NCBI GenBank assembly: GCA_030549775.1
Contig: CM060172.1
Span: 52,131,942 to 52,195,941 of the forward strand
Length of the DNA stretch: 64,000 bases
Reading direction: 5' to 3'
From: Tamarix chinensis
Taxonomy: Eukaryota > Streptophyta > Magnoliopsida > Caryophyllales > Tamaricaceae
The position numbers and the translations under genes are program-made. This document shows positions 22,061-32,400 of the stretch, piece by piece (position 1 is the first letter of the stretch; each line of letters starts with the position of its first letter). The notes below the pieces were generated by a model. The model made no database searches, had not been told where the DNA came from, and saw only the letters and a program-made list of their open reading frames with translations.

Positions 22061-22779
22061 TGTAACACCCCCAAAATTTACTACCAAAAAATTTTAGTTT
22101 TAAAAGTTTTGTGCAGAAGCAAATATGGTAAATTTTGGGGTACTCTCGCTACACTTAGTACCTGATCGGTTTCCTCCACTATTCTGATACCAAATACTAA
22201 GGTCAAAAATTGCTTTACACGAATACAAAATACAATTATAAAACATAGTAGTGCAATAGTTTGAATACAGAAAATGTAACCCACTAACTGTGGTTACAAA
22301 TTAAAGTTAGTGAAAAGAGAACACGAGATTATAATGAAAATGCATAAACTTTTCCCAGATAGTGCTATACTGTCAACCTGATAAGTAATTCTTGATTAAT
22401 GCTTGTGAGCTAACCTGCAAAGATCACTGCCCACTGAATAAGTAGGGGTGCAAGAAATGAACCCTTTAGTACTATGGTACTGAGTAACCTATTATACGAG
22501 ACTAATATATAAGGCCTGCATGCAACACATCAGATACATCACATCAATCACATGAATATGGAATTACGCATTTATAAGCTGAAATGCAATAATCATATAG
22601 GTAACCACATTCATCAAGATCATACGCAACCAATGTTCTTTCACTTAGAGATAATAGGACTTTCCTATGGAACATCCAAGTGATTCTCTTTGTAATATAA
22701 TTAGAGCTAACATTATACTCCACAATACACACCATCCACTCAACTCATAGGTAGGCCTATAGGCCCATCAATACAATAC

Positions 22780-23145
22780 AATACGATACACAGTCCATCA
22801 TGGTAGGCACAAAGCCTGCTACAAATACATGGGTAGGTTTAAAGGCTATTACTAAAATTGAGTAGGCTCAAAGGCTGCTACCAATACACCTGTAGGTTCA
22901 AAGGCTTTTAGCGGAACTTAGGTACGCTCAAAGGATGCTAGCAATACACAAATAGGCTCGAAGGCTACTACCATAACTCAAGTAAGCTCAAAGGATGATA
23001 CTGATACACAAGTAGGCTCAAAGGCTACTATCGAAACTCAGATAAGCTCAAAGCTTGCTACCAAAATGTAGGTAGGCTCAAAGACTACTACCAATACATG
23101 GGTAGGCTCAAAGGCGGCTATCGAAACTCATGTAGGCTCAAAGGT
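22780..23145 (-). repeat. About 11-12 copies of a 31-33-bp GTAGGCTCAAAGGCTAC repeat
   Basis: The unit is close to GTAGGCTCAAAGGCTACTAC plus ACTCA or ATACA linkers, repeated every 31-33 bases with alternating linkers. Within each unit GTAG can pair with CTAC. It occupies the slot that holds the CCAC...GTGG hairpin array in copies A, D, O and P. Confidence 0.85.
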
Positions 23146-23869
23146 ACCTTAGTCGCACTAGTACATGAAGGCACACAATTCCCTACTGATAATGACACTT
23201 AATCCATAAGTATGCATACCCTCTACTTAGGTTCATAGAGCTAAATGGAGTAAGATGTAGGGCTTGGCTTGGGCACTGACGCACTAGCAAAATCCATAAT
23301 AATCGTGGGCTAAAGTACGTCTTTAGAGTAGCAACCCCTAAAGAGCCACCATTCCCAACCTTGAGGTCTTTCACTTTAAGTATTAGTATTTTAATTAGGG
23401 TGACCACGAGAAGCACATATTAATCACATACTTAACCATTCTTATTTATTTCTAGCATTATGAAGTAAGCATAATCAAGATTATTATCAATGTCAACATG
23501 AGTTGTCCACTAAGGCTATCCTAGGCTCAAATACTCATACTCAGGCACTTTAGGTCAAAATGACCAAAATACCCCTAAAGCTAAGGATACATCTTTACTA
23601 TCCTTTTCCATAACAAATTCCATTTATTTTAACAACATGCCATAAAAGAGCAACACACCATAATTAAACTATTGGCCATGATGTTAAGTTACCCAACACA
23701 CAAAATGACCATTTTATACATAAAATCCTAATACTCTCTTCTAGAACAGCCAAACACACATTCTTATGCTTAATTAGCAATCAATGCACTTCTTGCATGT
23801 TCATGATAATAACAACATAACATACTACAATTCACCAAGTTACCTCTAAACCATGCATATTCGTTAGCA

Positions 23870-24830
23870 TATTCATTATGGTACACTCCAAATTACCAAA
23901 TTTCCAAAATACCCCTAGACCTTATAATATTCATAATCATGTTTGAACAAGTGATACTAATGCAGTAAACCCCTATTTCCTTTATTTTTTTTAACATCAA
24001 TTAGTACTTATAATGTAGGTTTACTAGTCTAATTACCATATTACATGTAAAATTACCAAAATGCCCCTAGACCATATATTATTGATTATCATACTCACAC
24101 AAGTGATACTAAGATAGTAAACCCTTATTATCCTATTTAACATTAATTTATAACTATCATGCATGTTTATTAGACTAATCACCATATTATGTGTAAAATT
24201 ACTAAAATAGCCCTCAACCATATATTATTAATTATCATACTCAAATAAGTGATACTAAGACAATAGACCTCTATTATGATATTTATCATCAACTTATACC
24301 CGTCATGCATGCTTATTAGACTAATCACTGTATTACATGCAAAATTACCAAAATGCCCCTGGACCATATATTATTGATATTATACTCAAATAAGTGATAC
24401 TAAGACAATAAACTCCTATTTTCATGTTTAACATCAATTAACACTTATCATGCATGTTTATTTGATTCATCATTATATTACATATAAAATTACCAAAATG
24501 CCCCTTGGTCATTTAAAGTTAATATTCATGCTCAACCATGTATTACTCATACCACAAATCCTCATTTTCATACTTAGCATAAATTATTACTTATATTTAT
24601 CAAGATAAACCCCCATTTCAAAATGCCCCTAGATCATATAATATTATTATTCATAATGGAGCATGTATTTTCAAAACCATAAACCTCTATTATCATTTTC
24701 AACACTATGTAACACTTAGCATGCATATTTATTAAGATGATCACCACCATACATTAAAATTATCAAAATACTTCTAGGCCATAAAATATTAGTATTCCTA
24801 CTAACACATGTATTTGTAATACACCAAAAT
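23870..24830 (-). repeat. About six tandem copies of a ~147-bp repeat in copy G
   Basis: AAAATGCCCCTAGACCATATATTATT recurs near 23908, 24058, 24204, 24352, 24500 and 24623, with GTGATACTAAGA(C/T)A and CATGCATGTTTATTAGA at fixed offsets in each. Period 146-150 bp. Because 147 is divisible by three, similar 62-residue frames on - repeat in register; these are by-products, not genes. Confidence 0.8.
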
Positions 24831-25399
24831 TCTGTCTCCATTGTTAGCAACATAAATGACATATTAGGTATCCTAGTGAGGGTTAAATATCATGATGTGT
24901 TCAAAAGACCAAATTACCCCTAGGGCTTATAGTAGTAATATTTTTACCACAAGTATCCATACATACTCCACTTAGCATTTTATATACATCCATCATCAAG
25001 CATTAGGCCATTTCTTAATCATCCTTGCACACACATCACAACATACACAAGATACATGCATTCGTTTTCCATTTTCAAGATAACATTGATAATCATGGGA
25101 TTATTTAGAACACATCATATTTACACGAATCATATACAAAAAACCCTAATGTGCTAACATATGATAATTCAAATATTTTAGTGGGGTATAACAATTATCT
25201 TTTTTCTAGCAAAAACCAGAATTTACCAGTATCCGGTTCAAATACTTAGGCTCCGTTTAAAAAAATTTCATACCTAAAAATAATATCACAATTATAATAT
25301 TAATATTAGATAAATAAAAGAATGATTTAATTAAAAATATTTATTAAATATAACATTACCAAACTTCCTTACCTTAATATTATCAAGAAATATACAAAA

Positions 25400-26700
25400 A
25401 TCACAGCATAATTCATGCTGCATGTGTAAAATGAGCCATGCAGAATAGGCAAAGTGGATGAGAGAAATGGGATGGGGGAAAGGAATGGAGGTGGCTCCGA
25501 TAAAGGGTTTGAGGGAGGTGTTGGGGGTGTTGGTACTGTTTGTTAGGTGCTGAGGTGTGGTAGAAGGTGGATGGTGGTTAGAGGTTGTGGTGCGATGGCT
25601 TGGAGGTGGTAGAGACATTGGTGTGGGTGGTAGGTTAAAGGTGCAAAGAAGGAAGGGAGAATAGGAAGAAAAAAGAAGAAGAGAAGGAGAAGGGGAAGAG
25701 GTAGGGTGGCTTGGGTAAGGTGGTGCAAGGGGGAGTCTGAGGTGGTGGCATGTAGTTGGGGGAGGCTATGGTGGTGGAGGAAAGAGAGGGGAAGTGGTGG
25801 CTAAGGGTGGTGGTTGTAGTGGGACGAAGGAGAAAAGAAAAAGAAAAGGGAGGCATGCTATAAGGGTGGGAAGGTGTTGGGTGCTTAGGGCGGTGTAGGG
25901 AGGAGGTAGGGTGGAGGTGATGGTGGTGTGGAGATTGGGTTAGTGGTGGAGACGGTGGGGCGGCTGTTGGGGGGTCGAAGGAAAAATAGGGGAGGAAAAT
26001 AAAGGAGAAAAAGATAAAAGAGGATTGGGGAGAAGAGATGAGCTTGAGGGAGAAGAGAGGAAAGGAAGAAGAGTATAAGAGGAAGAAAAATAAGAGGAGA
26101 AGAATCTCAGCATGTAGGGTTAGGTGGGTGTAATGTGGGAGGTCGTAGGCAGGGAACAACGCATGCGACATGGACAGGGACAAAAATATAGAAGGGAAAA
26201 GGCATGTAAGGAAACGGAACCATAAGCTACAAAGATAAAAATGTCAAAGTAAGGGACAGGCAGAGGGGGTGGTGGTGTAGGTGGTTTGGCTAGGCAGAGG
26301 AGAGGGTGGCGGTGCAAGCTTGTAGGTCGGGCAGGAGGAAGAAGGGGATGAAGGCATGCGAGGGGGATTATTTGGAATTGGGGTGCAGACAGAGGAAGAA
26401 GGAGAAGGGAATGGGCCACATGGGGGAGAAAGAAAAGGAAGCAGAGGTGGGCCAGCCTATATAGGAGACAAGAAGGAGAGGCGAGGAGGGGTTGGGTAAG
26501 CCTATGGGGAAGAGAAGAGAAAAGAAAAAGAGGAAAACTAGGATGGTTTGTGTGGGGGAGAAGAGGAAGAAGAGAAAGAAAAGAGAGTGGTGATAAGGGC
26601 TAGCCCAAGGAAGAAGGAGAAGGAAAAGAAAGAAAAGGAAAAAGAAAGAAAGGAAGAGAAAAAAGGGAAAAGGGAAAAAGGAAAAGGATAAAAAGAAAAT
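25400..26700 (-). other. Pyrimidine-rich promoter/leader-like block of copy G
   Basis: On - the block is C/T-rich; on + it is nearly all G and A. A TATA-like TCCTATATAGG (complement at 26457-26467) lies about 540 bases from the unit's 5' end. The large proline/serine-rich frames on - (25331-25618, 25635-26183, 26120-26419) follow from composition and overlap one another. Confidence 0.6.
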
Positions 26701-27259
26701 GAAAATATTTTTACAGTTAGGATTAGAATTAGTCTAAAATTGGCTTTTGAAAAAAATATTAAATTAATTTATCCAAAAATTAAGGTATTAATCTGAGAAA
26801 ATAATTTTAGTAATATTATAGTTTGAGATTTATTTAAATAAAAAGAGTAAGATAAAATGATAAAAATAATCACATTAATTTATTAAATTTTTTTTTTGTG
26901 ATTCAAAGGTCCACAAAAGAATTAAATTAAAAATTTAAAGATTAAATTATTATGGATAAAAGGTTAAATATTTAAATTTTAGGTTTTAAAAATTTGGGGT
27001 GTTACAATAACCCACCACCTAATAGCCTTCTTGATCACCTTCACAAATGTAAAAAGCATGTAATTCCCATGGAAGATTAAATAAAAAAATGAAAGAATGA
27101 AAGAAAGGGCGAGAAAAGAGAACTAAATCCTTGTTTTACAATTTGACACATGGATAAACAAGATTCTCTTCCACTTCTCAATAAAGTTGAACTCCAAAAC
27201 ACTTTGAAAAAAGGTTAAGTAGCTAAAATAAGGAAAAATTATAAAGAAAAAGAAGAGAA

Positions 27260-27965
27260 ACTAATAAGAGGAAAATGCACCAAAATTGGAAAAATAAAGC
27301 AAACATAAAAATAAAACACAACACTCTTGATCTGAAGTCTTTGGCGCACACAATTTGTTGTGCTTGAATAAGAACCCATCTTGAATAACATAAGTTCCAT
27401 AACTTCTTTGTTTCTTGGAATCTTTGAAGATCATAGAAAAATCATCATCCATTGCATATTGACTCTTCAACATTTCTAACCCCAAAAGCTTTGCATCCAT
27501 CATGGTAAGTACTATGATCCTCCTAGATAATGCATCCGCCACAACATTTTCCTTACTATCCACATGTCTTGTAGAGAACATAAATGTCTACAAGAAGCTT
27601 ACCCACTTAGAATATCTTGGACTCACCTTCTTTTGACCATGTAGATAGTTCAAACTCTCTCATGATGCAAATGAAGTACAAAAGGCTTAGGTCTCAAGTA
27701 ATGACTCAATATCTCCAAACAACGCACAATATCATAGAACTTTTTATCGTAGATTGAATAGTCGAGTCTTGCACCATTTCACTTCTCAGTAAAGAAAGCA
27801 TTTGGCTTCCTTTCTTATGAAAGCGCACCCCCAATGCCTACACCACTCGCATCACATGTTACTTCAAATAATTTATCGAAATGAGGTAAAGATAATACTG
27901 GTGCATTTGAGAGCTTTATCTTCAAGTTTTCAAAAGCCTTCATTAGTTGATCATTCCAATGAAAC
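27260..27965 (-). pseudogene. Chromovirus RNase H and linker remnant
   Basis: Reading leftwards from 27965: AFENLKIKLSNAPVLSLP and EVTCDASGVGIG (the first catalytic aspartate present), a stop, then LDYSIYDKKFYDIVRCLE and ILSHYLRPKPFVLHLHHE, and finally DSKENVVADALSRR (about 27530-27560). The linker with LGLEMLKSQYAMDDDF and YVIQDGFLFKHNKLC follows in an open frame 27261-27581. The usual HHCC integrase domain does not follow. Confidence 0.8.
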
Positions 27966-28620
27966 TCTCATTTCTTCATCAATTGTGTAATAGGTGATGT
28001 AATGGTAGATAAGTTTTTAATGAACCTCCTATAAAATGAGGCCAATCCATGGAAACTTCGAACTTTTTGGACATTAGTAGGAATAGGCCAAATTTGTATA
28101 GCTTCCACCTTTGACGGATCAACTCGAATAGCATCTCCACTCATAATATAACCAAGAAAAAACATATTCTCCATCATGAAATCACACTTATCCATCGTAC
28201 CATAGGGCTTCATCTCTCTAGGCTCATCAAATATCCTCTTCAAGTGTTATATGTGCTCAAACTGACTCTTGCTATATACCAAGATATCATTGAAGTAAAC
28301 AACAACAAAGACTCAATGAATGGTCTACCCATACTTATTCTTGAAAGATGTCTTCCACTTTTCCCCTTCTCTTATTCTCATTTTATGGTAGCCACTTCTA
28401 AGATCAATCTTTGAGAACACCTTTGCACCATGCAACTCATCTAACATGTCATCCAATCTCAGCATTAGAAATCTGTACTTGATTGTGATGTTGTTGATTG
28501 CTCTCGAATCAATACACATCCTCTACTTACCATCTTTCTTAGGCACCAAAAAAGTTGGAACACCATATGGACTCATACTCTCCTAAATATAACCTTGCTT
28601 TAATAAATCTTGCACTTATT
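27966..28620 (-). pseudogene. Chromovirus reverse transcriptase remnant, catalytic site altered
   Basis: Fingers/palm text MSPYGVPTFLVPKKDGK (about 28525-28580) is followed by a TAG at 28523-28525 where a tryptophan codon is expected, then [35 protein letters not shown] and [10 protein letters not shown]. The catalytic YFDD box reads YFND (codons at about 28280-28297), with a stop just upstream. The thumb follows at 27968-28243 ([34 protein letters not shown]). The changes at the TAG and YFND codons are both G to A on the coding strand. Confidence 0.85.
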
Positions 28621-28889
28621 TTTATAACTCCTTAGCCTCCTCTAGATTACACCAATAAGCTAGCTTGTTTAGTAATGAGAATCCTGGTATAAAAACAATA
28701 GCGTGCTCAATATCTCTCAAAGGAGGTAGCCTACTTGACAACTCTTCTAGAAGAACATCGGCATACTCTCTCATTACTTGTTATAATTTCAGATCCATAT
28801 TAGCATTCTCCCCTCATTGGACCTCCTTTACCACCAACGCATAGCATATCTTTTCATCTTTGATTGCTTCATTTATCTAACACTCCTTA

Positions 28890-29425
28890 AGGATCAACAC
28901 CTGCATGCTACTCTTCTTTTTTCCTTTCCTACACTTGACATCCTCTTTCTTTCTTTTTCTTCCCTTTCATTCCTCAAAAATGAATCCTCGCCATCTAGAT
29001 TAGGTTTTATCCTGAACTTCTTTGGACCCTTACATACCACATACTCATTAAGGACCACATCATACACATCCTTCCTATCAAATTGCCATAGCCTCCCCAA
29101 CAAAATGTGACAAGCATCCATAGGAAGAATATCGCATAAAACATCATCAAAATAATTTCCAATCTTAAAAGAGATAAGATTTTGTTTGATTACCGTTACA
29201 CCTTTACATTTTTTGAGCCATTAGAGTGAATATGGTCTTGGATGACCATTGGTCTCAAAACTGAGCTTGTTTACCATCTTTTCACTAGCAACATTAGTGC
29301 ATAAGCCACTATTAATGATGAATTCACACACTTTATCGCCCACTCTACACTTGGCCCTGAAAATATTCTCCCATTGAGTAAGTAAAGGTTGTTGTTGCAC
29401 TTAGAGCACCCTTTGCAACACATAG
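28890..29425 (-). pseudogene. Chromovirus aspartic protease remnant
   Basis: A frame in this interval reads KVCEFIINSGLCTNVAS (codons near 29290-29345). The expected catalytic D(S/T)G box is NSG, that is aspartate to asparagine. DILPMDACHILLGRLWQFDRKD (about 29050-29130) and the linker to RT (KKFRIKPNLDGE) continue in the frame 28894-29121. An inactive protease, consistent with the other relic domains. Confidence 0.75.
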
Positions 29426-29499
29426 TAATCCACTTAGCCTTCTTCCAAATCATCCTCCGGGCTTATCAATTTCTTCTTCGAATCTTCATCAAGGTCTTC

Positions 29500-30520
29500 A
29501 TTCTATTCACAAGCCTCCATATTTACTATCTCCTTCAAAGGCAATGCCCTTTGGTTGGGACAATCTCGAGCAAAGTGGTCATAACCTCTAGATTTGAAGC
29601 ACACCTTATCAAACATTTGATCTTTACCCTTTTTTTCACGATTGAACTTCCTAACATTGTCTTTGTTTATGGCTTGATAAATTGGTGGCTTAAACACACC
29701 CTTGAAAGTTGAACCATGGGGAGCATTGGTTGTCTTACTTGGTGGCTTTTTCCTATTCAACTATTTCTCAAACTTGATGGCTAACTTAGCTAGGTCATCA
29801 AACACTTCATAAGGATACAACTCTAATTTCTCCCGAAGATTCATATTTGAACCCTTGATGAATCATGCACACCTTTGTTCTTCTCATTCTTGGATATCAC
29901 ATATTAGAACTAACCTTTTGAACTCCAAAATGTATTCTTCAACCCCAAGTAACCCTTGCCTTAACATTGTTGTTATTATAAAATTTTCTTAATCATATTC
30001 CCGAGGCACAATTTTCTTCTTCAAATGTTTCTTTAATTTTTCCCATGACCTAATATTCCATTTTCCTTTGCTCTCAAGTCTCCTTTTTAAATTATCATAC
30101 CACACTCTAGCAAAATTTTTAAACTCTAATATTGCTATTTAGCAATGTTTCTCATCATCAATTTCCTTATACTCAAAAATATATTTAACGATTTGCAAGC
30201 ATTTGAGAAAAGATTTTGGGTCGAGATTACCTTCAACGTTGGAAAGATCAAAGTGGATTCCTTTTTCCACATCATCATAAGTTTTTATTGAGGTATCACG
30301 TGGCCTTAAATAATTCCCCATCCTTTCTTCTTCTTCTTCCACTCAGTTTTGTGCCCTTCTCACGTGCACTTCCTCTACTTGTTCCCTTTGGTTTTGTGGC
30401 TGCACATTGGACTCGTGGGCTTCAAAAGCTTCTATTCTTCCCACATGAAATTTTACCTCCTTGATTTCATCCATCAAGGTCTTGAGAATATCCCTCAAGT
30501 CCTCTCCTTGATTCTCTATC
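29500..30520 (-). pseudogene. Chromovirus gag remnant with zinc knuckle
   Basis: From the right, MDEIKEVKFHVGRIEAFE (near 30430-30480) and a stop precede YDDVEKGIHFDLSNVEGNLDPKSFLKCLQ and VKYIFEYKEIDDEKHC (30139-30342), the conserved gag helical core. The middle (29760-30130) is frameshifted. The basic region and knuckle CFKSRGYDHFARDC, of CX2C-type but with the second cysteine replaced, lie at 29503-29760 (knuckle about 29565-29610). Confidence 0.75.
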
Positions 30521-30676
30521 CTTTCTCTTTACCAACCAATTATTACTCTCCTAAACACACCCTTAAGTGCTCAGCTCTTTTGTGTTTTCTTGATAAATTC
30601 TTGAAGATTCTTGAAGATAAGACTCTCTATTGATGAATCTTGGAAGAAAGATTGAATCTTGATTACAATACCTCCA

Positions 30677-30700
30677 ATCTAAGGCTTTGATACAAAAATT
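30677..30700 (-). other. Probable primer-binding site (Met-tRNA type)
   Basis: On - the sequence reads TTGTATCAAAGCC just inside the LTR end, resembling TGGTATCAGAGCC, the complement of the initiator-Met tRNA 3' end used by many plant retrotransposons. Two or three mismatches. Confidence 0.5.
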
Positions 30701-30705
30701 GGTGT

Positions 30706-31748
30706 GTGTGGGAGGGTGGGGATCTCAAATTGATGAGAATATGACTCGGTTGTGTTGATAATAATTAGAAAAAGCTCAGACAATGAGGTATAGTTGAGAA
30801 GAACATTTAAATATGGTGAGTTAAGGTTGCATATATGTCGAACCAAATTAGTGATGATTCGCTAATGGTGGATGAGGGATGATGATGGATCTAATTGTGC
30901 GAACCAATTATGATATGTATTCAACTATAATTTGTAGATGATGATGATGATTAAAATGTTAGGGTTTAGATGGAGGATGAGGTTGTGGTTTAGGGTTAGG
31001 GTTTAGTTTAAATAGAAGGGTTAAGCTGATCTTTTGTTCAGATGGAAGGTTGTCGGGTTTCAAATGGTAGTTTAGGGTTTATAATGTGTAAACCAAATTG
31101 GGGCTACAATTAGCTTTGAATTAGAGTGCATTTTAGATGATAATTCTGGCTGAAAAAATATAGATTGTGGAGAGAAGAAAAGATATGAATTAATCTTTAA
31201 TTCACACTAACAAAGAGATTAATACTTTCAAGCTAAATCGTTCACACATATTCGATTAACTTGAATTGAACTCACATAGAATTCTACTTGGCATTCAACT
31301 TCGATATTGATCTTCAACTTCACTGTACATAATCTTGCCTTCCATGGCTGTTTATAGCCATTCTACCACTTAGCTAAAAGGAATGATTCAAAAGATTCCA
31401 AGCTAAAAGATATTATGCTGCTTTATGCTAACTTTATGCTTTATTTATTATCCAACCCTAATACTTAATCAATTAATTAGCTAATATTAATATTAGTGCT
31501 TGGAAAGTGTACACAGAAACTCCTTATGAGCATGGTCATCATTTCCATGCATGCCATGCATGCATGTACATGGACATAGACATTTAGTTGCTTTCATGTA
31601 CATGGACGTAGACATTTAGTTGCTTGTTTGGTACTCTTGTAGCAATGTAACCATCCGTTGGTCTTAAAATTTGTGGAAGATACTTTCCAAATAAAGAATA
31701 ATTGGTTCTATAATTATGAAAGCCAATTTTTGAGTGTTTTTTCCTACA
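30706..31748 (-). mobile_element. Probable 5' LTR of the chromovirus remnant
   Basis: On - it starts TGTAGGAAAAAACACTC at 31748 and ends in CACACACACCA just before the primer-like site. A TATA-like GGCTATAAACAGCC (complement at 31346-31359) lies about 400 bases in. No partner LTR is present in the window, so both edges are estimates. Part of it (30960-31020) has TTTAGGG-like text. Confidence 0.5.
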
Positions 31749-32400
31749 TCAAGATTTTTTGGGTACTAGATCAATTTTTTAGATTTTGGTTTTTTTTACA
31801 ACCCTAATATTGATACAAGAAAAGAAAAGAAAAAATATAATTGCAAGTTATAATTTAACATGTATTTCTAATTTGCAAGTTGTTATACAAAAATATATTT
31901 TAAATGTATTAATATATATACATATATGGCTTATGAATCGTAACTTAATACCCAAATCCATAAACAATATACTTTTCAAATCCTAAGCCAAACTATAATT
32001 TTCCACATTGTTATTTACAAATTTTGCAACAAACTGAAAAGCCTAATGATAAGAACAAGTAAATGAACAATATTACTTTAATTTTATAACATTTAAAAAA
32101 AGATAATAAACACCTAATGTGTAGGTGTACAATGTCACTGAAATAAAGATGGAAAATATAATGTAGACACCTACTATAATAATTAGATATTGTATGAGCT
32201 GTAACTAAGATTGATTATATTCATGGTACATATGGCTATAAAGTGGTAACTAAAGAAAAATGAAAAAGAATTAGTGAAATAACTATTCTTGCATGAATAT
32301 GATTCAAGATGACTCTCATTTACTTATATAAATATGAAAACTACTAATGGAACTTGCATTTGACCCACATTTTTAGAGAGGATTGATGGTAACATAGGCT
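31749..32400 (+). other. AT-rich non-coding spacer
   Basis: No gene. A short frame at 31786-31986 is composed of AT-rich codons and matches nothing recognised. Confidence 0.5.

Larger units (their letters stand above)
22061..27006 (-). mobile_element. Complete long LTR-like unit, reverse orientation (copy G)
   Basis: On the + strand it opens TGTAACACCCCCAAAATTTACTACC and closes AAATTTGGGGTGTTACA, 4946 bp. The flanks ATAAT (22056-22060) and ATAAC (27007-27011) match in four of five bases. Read on -, the order is the family order: AT-rich start, pyrimidine-rich block (about 26700 down to 25400) with TATA, 147-bp tandem repeats, body, TTAAAGTGAAAGA box (complement at 23368-23400), repeat array (22780-23145), degraded stem-loop region (22445-22500), terminus. 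No gag or pol. It lies between copia/AT-rich relic DNA and the chromovirus remnant. Confidence 0.85.
27007..31748 (-). mobile_element. Truncated Ty3/gypsy chromovirus (CRM/Reina-like), reverse orientation
   Basis: From right to left: probable 5' LTR, Met-tRNA-like primer site, gag with zinc knuckle, protease, reverse transcriptase and RNase H, ending in the RNase H-integrase linker near 27260. No integrase or 3' LTR is visible; the left side is cut at or near the copy G insertion. RT text ([33 protein letters not shown]) and the linker (DGFLFKHNKLCAPK) look like chromovirus polyproteins, best recalled as CRM-like. Every domain has stops or frameshifts. Confidence 0.8.

Noticed and set aside
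22780..23145. CRISPR-like array of short repeats
   Set aside because: Repeat units are imperfect, linkers are related to each other rather than unique, there are no cas genes, and the setting is a plant retroelement.
24033..24367. Two similar 62-residue frames on -
   Set aside because: They are the same tandem 147-bp DNA repeat read twice in register, not duplicated genes.
25331..26419. Large proline/serine-rich frames on -
   Set aside because: Compositional frames in the pyrimidine-rich block of copy G; they overlap one another in different frames.
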